Program-made: the position numbers and the translations under genes
The notes under the pieces: model-generated
What the model was told of the DNA's origin: nothing
The model's database searches: none
The model's input: only the letters and a program-made list of their open reading frames with translations
Assembly (NCBI RefSeq): GCF_019925205.1
Contig: NC_083567.1
Span: forward strand, 20,088,001-20,152,000
DNA: 64,000 nt
Direction: 5' to 3'
Source of the DNA: Metopolophium dirhodum
Taxonomy: Eukaryota > Arthropoda > Insecta > Hemiptera > Aphididae
Part shown: piece after piece, positions 39,214 to 50,100 of the stretch
Position numbering within the stretch: position 1 is the stretch's first letter
How the letters are laid out: every line of letters begins with the position of its first letter

Positions 39214-40512
39214 AACAATTTGAATCCAGAAAAATCTCGGTGTGAACAGCCCCACAAAAAATCATTTTCATTTAGTGAGATAGATCTCCGAAACCGGAGA
39301 GCGGATTTCGTTGTTTGGGGTCTTGTTGGATTCACATTGGTTATGTTATCTATACATATTATGTGTAATAGTTCGTAGGACTGAGAGCAGGCCACTCTCC
39401 AGAGTTACTAGTAGTAGACAGTCCAGTCTTGCGAGTGTGTTCGGACGAATCGACACCACCGTAGGAGTTTCTTTTCTTAATAGTACTTAATACCTATATT
39501 ATGTTATTAACTAGTGCCAGGTAATAAAAAGTATCTGTAACATATATACCTTAAGTTTTGATTTATTAGTTAGTGTATAACGGTTAGGAGAAGTGCAGTG
39601 AAGATTTTCAGAACTTTATCTTTAAGGCGCCCGGTGCCGATGCAATTTTGTCCTCAAAAATATACTCTGCGGGAATAACGATACCGCTTTGTAGAATCAT
39701 CCAAATTTCATAATTGCTACAGAGGAATATTCTACAGCCCGCATCGATCTCTATTTTTCAATATTTTATTCTCAAACTTTATAATATGTCTAAAAAAATA
39801 CAAGATAAAAAACATTTTTTAAATTCATTTAATAGGTACAACTATTTGAAATAAAATACAAAATCAGAGATCGATGCGGGCTGTAGGAAGTCTTCTTCTT
39901 TCAGATAAAAAAATAGTCATCAAAATCCGACAATTCTACAAAGCTTGAGAGTCATTTTTTCGATATAATACACCCTATCAACCCTCCCCCCTAAATAGGT
40001 ATCGGGTAGTAGATAAGTGGAAAAGTCTTATAACTGAGGGGGAAACTAAAATATAAAGTTTAATTTTCAAATTTTATTGAATTGTGGAAAACTTGAAAAA
40101 CTGGCACCGGGGCCCTTAATAGTTAATTCACTACAGAACAATTTTTTGAACAGCGTTTTTTGATGTTTTTCAGCTTTACAGCTTTGTAGTGGATTAACGA
40201 TTGGAGATAAAGTTATGAAAATCTTCACTGCACTTCTCCTAGCCAATTTGAATCTAACAAGACCCCAAACAACAAAATCCATTCTCCAGTTTTGGAAATT
40301 GCGACCTCGCTAAATGAAAATCTAGCAAACGCCAAACATAACTCTTTTTTTATCTGTGAAAAATTAAATAATTTTTTTTCACATTTAGTATCTACTTGGT
40401 AATCCTTTTTTAATGAGTTATCATCCAACTTTCTAGCTATCATAGCTTAGAAGAAAAAATAAAAAATAGAAATTTTAGGACTGTTCACGCCGACGTTTTT
40501 ATAGATTCAAGT
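39214..40512. repeat. Long foldback element (about 1.3 kb palindrome)
   Basis: Arms pair in order about a centre near 39.8 kb. TCTCGGTGTGAACAGCCC (39234) pairs with GGACTGTTCACGCCGACG (40478). GTTTGGGGTCTTGTTGGATT (39314) pairs with the inverse near 40250-40280. GGAGAAGTGCAGTGAAGATT (39589) pairs with 40217-40243. CTTTGTAGAAT (39688) pairs with 39932-39945, and ACAGCCCGCATCGATCTCT (39733) with AGAGATCGATGCGGGCTGT (39867). The left arm has about 230 extra bases at 39345-39580, and the right arm has its own extra AT-rich stretch near 40340-40470. Non-coding; open frames on minus here are shadows. Confidence 0.8.
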
Positions 40513-40849
40513 GGTCTCATTAATATTTTATATTAAAGCTAGCTAAATTACCCACCTACTCATCATTACTGAGTTACATTTTTATTTATTTTTTTATTTA
40601 ACACAAATTATTGAAGTTTTCAAAATTCAGACTTTTTTTATTTCAATTACCATACTTGTTTAAAAATCAAGAAAGTAAAAAACATTCATATGTATATATA
40701 GATCAAGAAAAAAATAAAGTAAAAATAAGAAAAAAAAAACTATGTAAAATTAATGCAATTTATAATAATAATAATTATTATTATTATTAAAACCTATAGC
40801 AACCATATAAATTTCCAAAAAAAAAAAAACAATACAAAAAATGTGTCCA

Positions 40850-41030
40850 CCAAAATCATGGTTCAAACTCGAGACCCTGTTTAAATTCCTTGTTTGAGAA
40901 CCCCGGGTTGGACCTCTTATTTGCCTTTTTAAAATGTAGCCTATCTCCTTCCCCGAGATCGACGGTTTATGAATGCATAAAGGACATTGGTTTTTTTTGT
41001 TTGTTTGTCTTTTATATATAAAGATTTAGA
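40850..41030 (+). mobile_element. RTE-like 3' tail, copy 2
   Basis: Shares with the 36945-37142 tail TTGTTTGAGnACC, then GTAGCCTATCTCCTTCCC, and ends in TTTTATATATAAAGATTT, another common tail of this group. 5' truncated and diverged. Confidence 0.45.
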
Positions 41031-42549
41031 ATATATTATATAAGAATTGTATCTATTAATTTACATTTATCCATATTACATAGGCTGCAGAGGCTGACTG
41101 AGGTCTGACTGTCTGAGTGGCAACGGCCCAAACCATTTTTATTCCGGTATTTTATCTATTGCAAATAAACTAAATACCTTAATACCTTATCGTATTTATA
41201 ACAATAGATAACCTATAGAGTTTAGTTTATAGATAAATAATGTATATTATTACACACATATATACCTACAGTAATTGAGTATATTTTATAAATATTTTTT
41301 AGAATAACTAATAATCCTATTGATTATTTTAACTTGTTTTAATAGAGGTAGGTAGTAAAATAATTTTTTAAAATGTTGATAATTTTTGGAGCTTAATCAA
41401 GAACGATTAATAATTTGATACTCGTGTTTCAAATGCATATTGCAATTTCCTGGACCTTTGTGAACTTGAATGCCCTTCGATGTTCCGAACTAGTGACGGA
41501 CTGTGCTTCTCCCTAACATGTTTTATTTTAAATTTGTATAGGTAATATTGCTATGTTTATTTATAAATGGTATAAAATTATAGAAATATGGAACAAATCA
41601 GGTTTCTTATATAATTAATATCGTCCGATAATTATAAATATTAAATGTGTAACTATGAAAAATGATTTCAGAAAAACTGAGAGATATTATTAGATTATAA
41701 CCTTTCTTCTCAGATTTAAGATTCTTACCTTTTTCCGTCGCCCATTACCATGAGTACCTACATCTCACCTGATAATATTATCCTTATTGAACCCCCTCCT
41801 CCAATCTAATTTATTTTTTATAATTATATTTATTACCTAGGCTAAATTCCTAATTCCCAATTTAAATTAATTCAAACTTCTATATTTTTTATTTTTTATT
41901 TATTTCTTCGAGGTTTCGATCAGTTTACTCTCAATTATTACATTTGTAGGAAATAGTTTTAAAAAGCACTTGTAATTGGATGGAATCCAACGATGGAATT
42001 ACAGTGTAAATGTAGAATAAAATTAAATAGTCCGAAAATAATGTAAAATATTATGGAATAACATTCTTTGTTACGCAACATTGTGATAAAAGTGTCAAGT
42101 TAAGTTAATCATTTACGATCAAAAACGATATTCATTTCATCGATAGGTAGTTACTCGGACCGCAACTCACCCACCGTCATCATAACTATGAACTGGTAAC
42201 TAACGGACAGACACGACGGGAATATAGGGCGTTCTATACCTATGTTTAGAAACCTAAGACGCAAAAGTAAATCACGCAGTATACTAGCCGAAGTCAACCC
42301 CCCCCCCCCCCTCCCCAAATAATTATGTAGGTACTATGGTACTCTTGCTATTACTTTTGCCCCGAAAAATTGGAGACATACGTTTTGAAAGTCAACGTGG
42401 CAACGATATGACAACGATAGGTCAGCTGTTAACTTAATCGCCTGAAATTCGGTGAAAACGCGGTGCACGAGTCTGTGGGCGGGATCATTAAAAATAATAA
42501 ATCGTCAATCATTATTATTATCACTATTATTTTAACCACGTGGACACTA
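41031..42549. other. Intergenic AT-rich stretch
   Basis: No gene or element recognised apart from a 14-nt C run at 42298-42311. Moderate-GC patches near 41450-41510 and 42150-42240 show no family resemblance in any frame. Confidence 0.5.
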
Positions 42550-43179
42550 CAGGGTGATTCATAAAGCGTAAAACACTCATTATCTCAAAAAACATTAATG
42601 TTTTTGAAAATATTTTTTTACATAGTTTCAAGTTGTTAAAAATAAAATTTTCATTAAAAAATTATATTTTTAAATATTTTTTATCCTTATAATTTTTTAA
42701 GTTTTTTACTTTTTGAATGACAGCATAGAGTTTTAAATTCATATTCCAAAGCAGAATATGTTTCTAAGTATTTTGATTCATAAAAATCTAATTTAGGGCG
42801 AGTAGTCTATGAGGTATGAGCGTTTAAAGTTTAGATGGATGGAGTGGAGTGGTATGGGGTTACCCCGCAAATGTGTGTCCACTACTCCGCTTGTCTAAAC
42901 CTTAAATACTTATAACTCATAAACTACTCGCCCTAAATTCGATATTTATGTATTAAAATACTTAGAAAAATATCCTGCTTTGGAAAATGAAATTAAAACT
43001 CTATGCTGTTATTCAAAAAGTAATAAACTTAAAAAATTATAAGAATAAAAAATATTTTAAAATATAATTTTTTCATGAAAATATTATTTTTAACAACTTG
43101 AAACTATGTAAAAAAATATTTTCAAAAACATTAATACTTTTTAAGATAATGAGTGTTTTACGCTTAATAAATCACCTTG
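42550..43179. repeat. Foldback MITE, 630 bp, upstream of ABCG copy B
   Basis: Nearly full-length inverted repeat: the left arm starts CAGGGTGATTCATAAAGCGT and the right arm read inward starts CAAGGTGATTTATTAAGCGT. Both then run on through AAAACACTCATTATC, AACATTAATG, TTTCAAGTTGTTAAAAAT, ATAGAGTTTTAA and TTTAGGGCGAGTAG to a centre near 42870. No coding capacity. Flanks show no clear target duplication. Confidence 0.88.
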
Positions 43180-43269
43180 ATATTCATATTATTATCATAT
43201 TGATTTATAGATTATAATATCCAATATGCATAGTGATAATAATAATTATTATAATATTATTTTTAATAA

Positions 43270-44102
43270 TTAACAGTCGTCGTTATGACTTACGATAGGC
43301 CTCGTGCCGCGGTGAGCGTGGTGTGCTGCTATAAATTATATAGTACGCGCAGTGTAACGATAACGTATAATAATAATAACACATGAATATAAATGTGCGA
43401 TAACATTGCTGTACAGTTTACATTGTACGGTATAATAATAATGGTAGCGATCGACACGGAACACAAGTCACAACATAATAACATACAGTTGAGTGGCGAC
43501 GGCGGACGACGGTCGATCACCGGCGTTGGCGTTTTCGTTTATTTTCATCAGAAAAGTTCGTTTTGACGTTTTAACGTATTCCCCCCGGGCGACTCGCCCG
43601 CTGCCGCGGAAAACTTGCAAAGCACTCCGACCGAACACATAATAATATTATAGAAACGTCATAATAATAATATTACACAACACGCGTGTTCAGGGTTTTT
43701 TGGCGGAAATCGATTTTTTTTTTTTATGTTATTGTCGTCGTCGTTCCGTCCTCGTTTCGCGTTTATATATATAATTAATATAATTACGGTTGCACCTACC
43801 ACCTGCCTGCCAGGTCGCCCGCATAGGGCCCATTTCGATATTATATAATACCTCGGACTACGCCGGACCGACTCGTGGCGACGTATTAAAGGCACACGTC
43901 GTTTATTGCCACCGGTGGTGCGCCCCGAGTCGTCGTGTTTCTGAAATAATAAAATAAAATCGTCGTCGTCGAACGAGTCATTCACGAGCTTCACTGCACT
44001 CGCAGACAGTGCGGCGGCGCCTGTGTGTGATGCTGTAAAGATAGCGATTTTCGTAGATTTTTCCTCCGTCTCCGAGTGTCGTTATTCTGTCTCTCTCCCG
44101 AG
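43270..44102 (+). promoter_or_regulatory. GC-rich promoter and 5' region of ABCG copy B
   Basis: GC and CpG rise from about 43290 to the start ATG, mirroring the island before copy A. TATAAATT at 43330 is a possible TATA box, but it lies 773 nt from the ATG, so a closer start or a long leader is needed. Open frames at 43329-44332 on both strands (except the true exon 1) are composition effects. A short C run and CGTCGTCG stretches (43730-43975) add simple-sequence character. Confidence 0.45.
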
Positions 44103-47100
44103 ATGGTCGACCACGCCAAGTGCCGCCGGACCGAGAACCACAACGGAGACGTGCAGACCACCGGACGAGCGGTGCAATCGTTTCCGAAAAAGCCCGAAGT
44201 CCACTTGTCGTTCGAAAGTCTCACCTACACCGTGAACACCTACATAAAGTTGAAAAAAGGTATAAATATACTATTATACATATTCACGTAGATGGACGTA
44301 TAGGACATAGGTATTATAGCCACCGGTATTAAGACAAATTTATTTTTAAAATAATTTTTACATTATTATTTTATTGTTGTGTACCAACCTACTTACAATA
44401 TATACTTAGGTATCCGTACATTTTATTATGAATCAAACAACGATATTTTGTAAACTACAAAATAATATAGTTTGTATTATTTTTTAGGACAAATATTATA
44501 ATGTGGTTAAAATTAAATTTGAAAAAAAATATTGTCGATGTCGAACATGAAGTCATATTATAATTATAATAATTTTCATTATAGCTATAATTACACAGAA
44601 GACAAAGGCAAAAAATAATACAACTTTGTACATTGCGTGGGACCTGAAATAATTATTCTTCGATATCTAATTTCCTGCAAATAGAACATAAAAAAATATG
44701 TTGTTTATATATTTTTTAGATTTTTTGGTTTCAGTATAAAGTGACATCATATAACCTACTTATGAGGAATCTTATATTAAATTTTAAAGATTTTTGACCA
44801 AGCAAAAACGAATTTAAGTACGCATGTCCCATATTATAGAAAAAAAAACTAAAAAGAAATGGAAAAATGTCAAATGTCAATATAAATAGGTTGCTCACGA
44901 GAGTTAAAATATTAACAAAATAAGAAAATCGATTTTGTCATTACTGGGTTTGCTTGAAAATTCACGTTATTCCCTAATTTACTTATGTTCTTAGAATTTA
45001 TTATTTTGAAAAATTCTTGGAATTTTTAATTTTGACCTTTCAAAAAGACCAATTAGATTCTTTTTCCTACCAGAATAGTTATTGAAGTTGAAAATCAAAA
45101 CAAACGTTCTATTAGATATTGTGTACAAAAAAAAATTATAGTAAAATCAAAACATTCATCTCAAAGTTTAATATTTTATAGATTCTGTACACCCCTAAAA
45201 ATAGTGGAAACTTGCTGTCTCTTTGTAAATAATTTATATTAAGGTTAGGTTAGTATAGTACTTAAAACCAATATTATATTGATAAGTCTTAACGCTTAAG
45301 ACTTAACGTCAATAATTAACTATAGTAATCAATTTGGTACTTGAAAAAGTACATACAAAATCTAACTCAGTCCGCCCTCATATTTTTATTATTTTTCTAA
45401 CCTAATGATGTGTGTGGCCCCCTGACTTTGTCCGATCGATTCGTAAAATATGTCAATATTTTGCAAATCAATTGCAAATAGGTTTTCAGAATTTGCAAAT
45501 AACTCATTAACATATTATAAGCAAAAAACCGTTACGGGGGTCCAACTTCACGCAGTCCCCCGACTTTGTCCGATCGATTCGGGAAATATATCAATATTTT
45601 GCAAATTAATTGCAAATAATTGTAAATTGATTTTTAGAATTTGCAAATCAATATTTTTTTTTTTGGCGAATTTCACAAGTTTTTTTGCCAGCACCCCGAC
45701 GATCGATCTTTCCCGAATCGATCGGACAAAGTCGGGGGGCAAACTTCACACACACGAATAAATGTGTTGAATAAGCATATAATTATTCAGCTAATTAAAA
45801 CTATACGGCGGTGATGATATTTTTTTCACAATTATAATTGTTTTTATATGAGGCACTAAGGTACCTAAAGCACAAATATTCATCTAAATCTCAAAATATT
45901 ATGCATTTAAGGTATATCGTTTATTAAGCTTTTATAATACCTAATTCATATACGTTATTTTCAAATCGATAATTAGTTTAATGAATATGTTTTAAATTGT
46001 CTTCAATTTTTTAAACCAAAATACATTTATACTCTATATAAAAATGCTTAGCCGCTTAGGTACCTACGTCCTACATGCTCACAGTGTCCAGAAAGTAAGT
46101 ACGTTAGCAGATACTTGCGTAAAAATTTACAATTAATGGATAATGTTTATAATATTTAAATCTAATATATACATACTTTATGACGTATCTAATTTATATA
46201 TAGGTAGAATTTATATAATTCCATTTTATATTAATTATTCATTAATGTGTTTAATTTTGTACGATTTTTTTTGTCCTAGAATTTTAAAATCCTATTAGTT
46301 CTTTTAAACCATTTAATTCAAAATAGGTTTCTATAAGTAATATTGAACATTTTTCTATGAATACTAAATTATTAGAATCAGTTGAATAGAAACTAAAATT
46401 AAAATGAGAATTTAATGGTTCGCATGCATTTGTTGTTAAACATGGCGATCCGGAAGCTCATATTATGATGTATCTATGTATAATATTTTCCGGAAACAGG
46501 AATCGACTTTTTTGATAATAGTGGAGACAAGCGATGGCGGAAACTGTTATTGAAATTTTGGCGTACACAGTATATGCGTTATTTTCAGAAATAGTCATCA
46601 ATCATATATTATATTGTATATTACATATTATTATAACAATGTCACAATATTGTCTCAGATATCGATATCGTCATGGAACACTGTTCACCAATATAATATA
46701 ATAATAATATAAATATATAATATAGTTGTATTTGTAGTGGATTTGCCTTATTTAAATATAATATATCAACTTGTTGTACAAAAAAAACAATGTATTGTTT
46801 TGTGATTCTCTAATAATACTAGTATATTATGGCATATTATGCGATGTGCAATGTGCATGTATAATCAGATCATGAGTGGGAGTGATGTGTATCTTACTTC
46901 CTATAGGTAAATAACATGTACACGTCGATGGTCACTCGCAGAGTGTTGTGTGCATAATAATAATAATAATAATGATTTACAATTATTTTTATCATGAAAC
47001 AATATTGTTCCTATTGTTTGTTTGAACAACAATATTGATTTGGAGATTATACCTATCCCCCGTAATTGTCGTAATTACCTGAGTGTCTAACCAATATTGG

Positions 47101-50100
47101 TAATCGTTTCTTCAGTGAAAAAGGAGATTTTGCATGGCATCGGTGGCAGTTTCCGGTCCGGACAACTAACGGCCGTCATGGGACCGTCGGGCTGTGGCAA
47201 GAGCACATTACTCAACGTACTCGCCGGATACTCGTGAGTACATTAAGTAATAAAGTTTTAATAAACGTAGTTATGTGCTTCGGTGTGTAATATTATACCG
47301 ATGTCTGTTGAGAATACAATATCGAAACCGTATATATACTCATAAAAACCGGCCCATTGCGGTCTGCAGCTATATATATGTACGGTTTTTGTAATTATGA
47401 AAAATAATAATTATTAATCAAACCGCGTGACGATTCGACCTGGTGAAAATATTTCCAAAGGCGATCGCCCTGTACACTCACTTTTGATTTATTTTACGAA
47501 TTGCATATTATACGATTTTAGCAGACGTAATATACCAAATGTACGCTCAGCCGATCACGTTTAGTTTAAAAACTAGAGTCAATCTGGGGCGTATTTACGG
47601 AGGTGGATATGAGTACAAATCCGCCCCCATGGCTCTTTAAATACATGTGTATTATTATATTATAATTATTACATGCACCCAATGGCCTAAGTTGCCATGG
47701 GTTAACTAATTATAAAAATAAAAAAAATTATTACATCGTATACATCGTAATCTGTAAGCTAAAATTTTTGTCATACGCCTCCTACAAAAAATTCTAAATA
47801 CGCCACTGGAGTCAATCTACCTATTATGAATCTTGATGGTAATAATATTATCTGTGTTTGTATGTAGGTTTTTACGACGGTTCAATTTTTATAGCAAGTT
47901 TTTTTTCATACATAGTATAGCGTGAATTATTTCTCATAACTCACTTAAAATTGAATTATCGTAAAAAAATACACATACCAACACAGATAATGTTCTTACC
48001 ATCATGTTTCATATAATAGGTCGATTCACTCCAATTTTTAAACCGACGAAGCTAAACGTAATCTGCTACGCGTAAATTTGGTATGTAACGTATGCGTACA
48101 AGTGCACTTGTAAGACTGAGACAACAATAATGTCCGTGTAGCGTCTTATTAATACAAATTTGCCTAGTTGGGTTGACAGCATCATCAAATGAATTACTTA
48201 AGTATTACTATTCACAATATAATTTTCCCTTAGACATTAGTTCAATTTGACAAACTTGAACTAGTTGAACTAAGAGAAATTTCCAATCGTTGGATTTTAT
48301 GGGGTGCATCTCACCTTGCCAAACTTATATATTATAATATTATTCAATATTGTTAAGATCATGACGGTAGTCGGAATACAAAAAAATTGAACAACGTCTG
48401 CGCTCAAATTACTTAAGGTTACATGCCGATTATTGTACTATATAGATACCTATAGACAAATCGAAATTTCATTAAGAATTAATTATAATATAACGATTAG
48501 TATAGCGAGTGATTTCGTACTTGACATCTCGCATGCAGTGTTGGTATAATAGGTAATATACGTACAATTTTATTTTTAACGAATGAGTATTTTGCACCAC
48601 GATATTTCGGGGCTATATTTTCGAAACACTGCAGTCATTGTTCGGCTGACCTGATTTTAATGTGCATTGCAGGATAAGCGGAAGTTCGGGCCAAGTGTAT
48701 TTGAACGACTCGTTAAGAGATAAGAATCAAATGGCGAACATCAGCTGTTACATACAGCAGGACGATTACGTTCGCGACCTGTTGACCGTCAGGGAATCGA
48801 TGACGGTGGCGGCCCACCTGAAGTTACCGACAACTGTGTCGGCAAAATCAAAAGCCAGCCAAGTGGAAGACCTGATGGACGCGTTGGGTCTGTCCGTTCA
48901 TGGAGACACCGTTACCAAATGTCTCTCCGGAGGCCAGAAAAAGAGACTGTCCATCGCTTTAGAACTCATAACCAACCCGTCGATATTATTTCTAGACGAG
49001 CCCACCTCGTGAGTACCGGATGATACTATTGGCTGATATTGTTTATTGATGATTCCCATCGTATTAATATATTTACTAAATTGTAAGACACCTGCTCGAG
49101 GTACCTAAATTATTACTTTCGATATGTACCAAAGTGAAGAAGATTCATTCAATTATATGATTGAAGCAAATATATTTAGCGAACCGACAAGAGTTCGTTT
49201 TGATCGCTCTGTTTTGGATAGGTACACACTACAAACTATACGTCCACATTTATTATTTTTATTTACATTTTTTGAGTTTATCAAAGTTTTTTGAAAACTA
49301 AAAAGTTATTAAGCTCTATAATATTTTCTCCCAAATCACCTACGTGATCAGAATACGTGACTGGGGGGGGGGGGGGTCAAATTTCTCTTTATTTACACTA
49401 GAATGTCTTTTCTATAAAATGTAATATAGAGGACCACACTTGCATGTTTGATCTTCGTATTACAAAGGCACAATATAATAGCAAAATGTAATAAAAATAA
49501 CCAATTTTGTGTATATTTAGTTTCATTGTTATAGCGAATTTACCTATTATCAAACTATTAAAGATGAGAAAATTATCTGTGTTTGTACGTTGTTATTTTA
49601 ATTGTTCAAGTGTTCTAAGTATTTAAAATATTGTAATTTAAAAATTGTCATGTTTCGTTCAGAAATTAAAATATTGTAAAAACACAGATAACATTCTTAC
49701 CATTTTTAATTTGATAATTCGCTATAATATCAATGATAAATTGCTTATATCACAAAATCGGTTCTGCTGAATGCAAATTTGGTATGTTCAACGTTCGTAC
49801 GACACGTGGGTGTGACGTCCTTTTAACTGTTCGACATAAACATACAGAAGTATAATATATCAAGAAACATAATATCAAACCGTATCGTCGTAATAATAAT
49901 AGTAGTAATAATAATGATATTATTAGTAATAATCAGTATGATGCGATGATAATGACATTATAATGTATTAAATCTAAATATTTTACCCCGTAGCGGTTTG
50001 GACAGCCAATCTTGTAGCCAGTTCGTATCACTGATGGCCGACTTAGCCCACAACCAAAGCCGTACCATGGTGTGCACACTGCACCAGCCCAGTGCTTTAC

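Larger units (their letters stand above)
44260..47115 (+). other. Intron 1 of ABCG copy B
   Basis: GTATAA to TTCAG, phase 1. It contains dispersed-repeat copy 3 (44870-45170) and a direct plus inverted repeat cluster (45418-45739). An unlisted 59-codon open frame starts at ATG 46534; its context GGAGAC..GCGATGGCGG resembles 19059-19076 in intron 1 of copy A. Confidence 0.75.
47234..48672 (+). other. Intron 2 of ABCG copy B
   Basis: GTGAGT to ATTGCAG, phase 2. It holds the foldback element 47526-48155 with a nested MITE. The final 30 nt before exon 3 resemble the same place in copy A. The rest is AT-rich without recognised content. Confidence 0.8.

Noticed and set aside
43659..44332. Open frames on both strands around ABCG copy B exon 1
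   Set aside because: Only the frame starting at ATG 44103 joins in phase to exon 2; the rest are shadows of the exon and GC-rich promoter.
49363..49376. G run as a quadruplex or regulatory element
   Set aside because: A single homopolymer in an intron; similar C or G runs occur at 28534, 42298 and 63588, mostly in transposon-like sequence.
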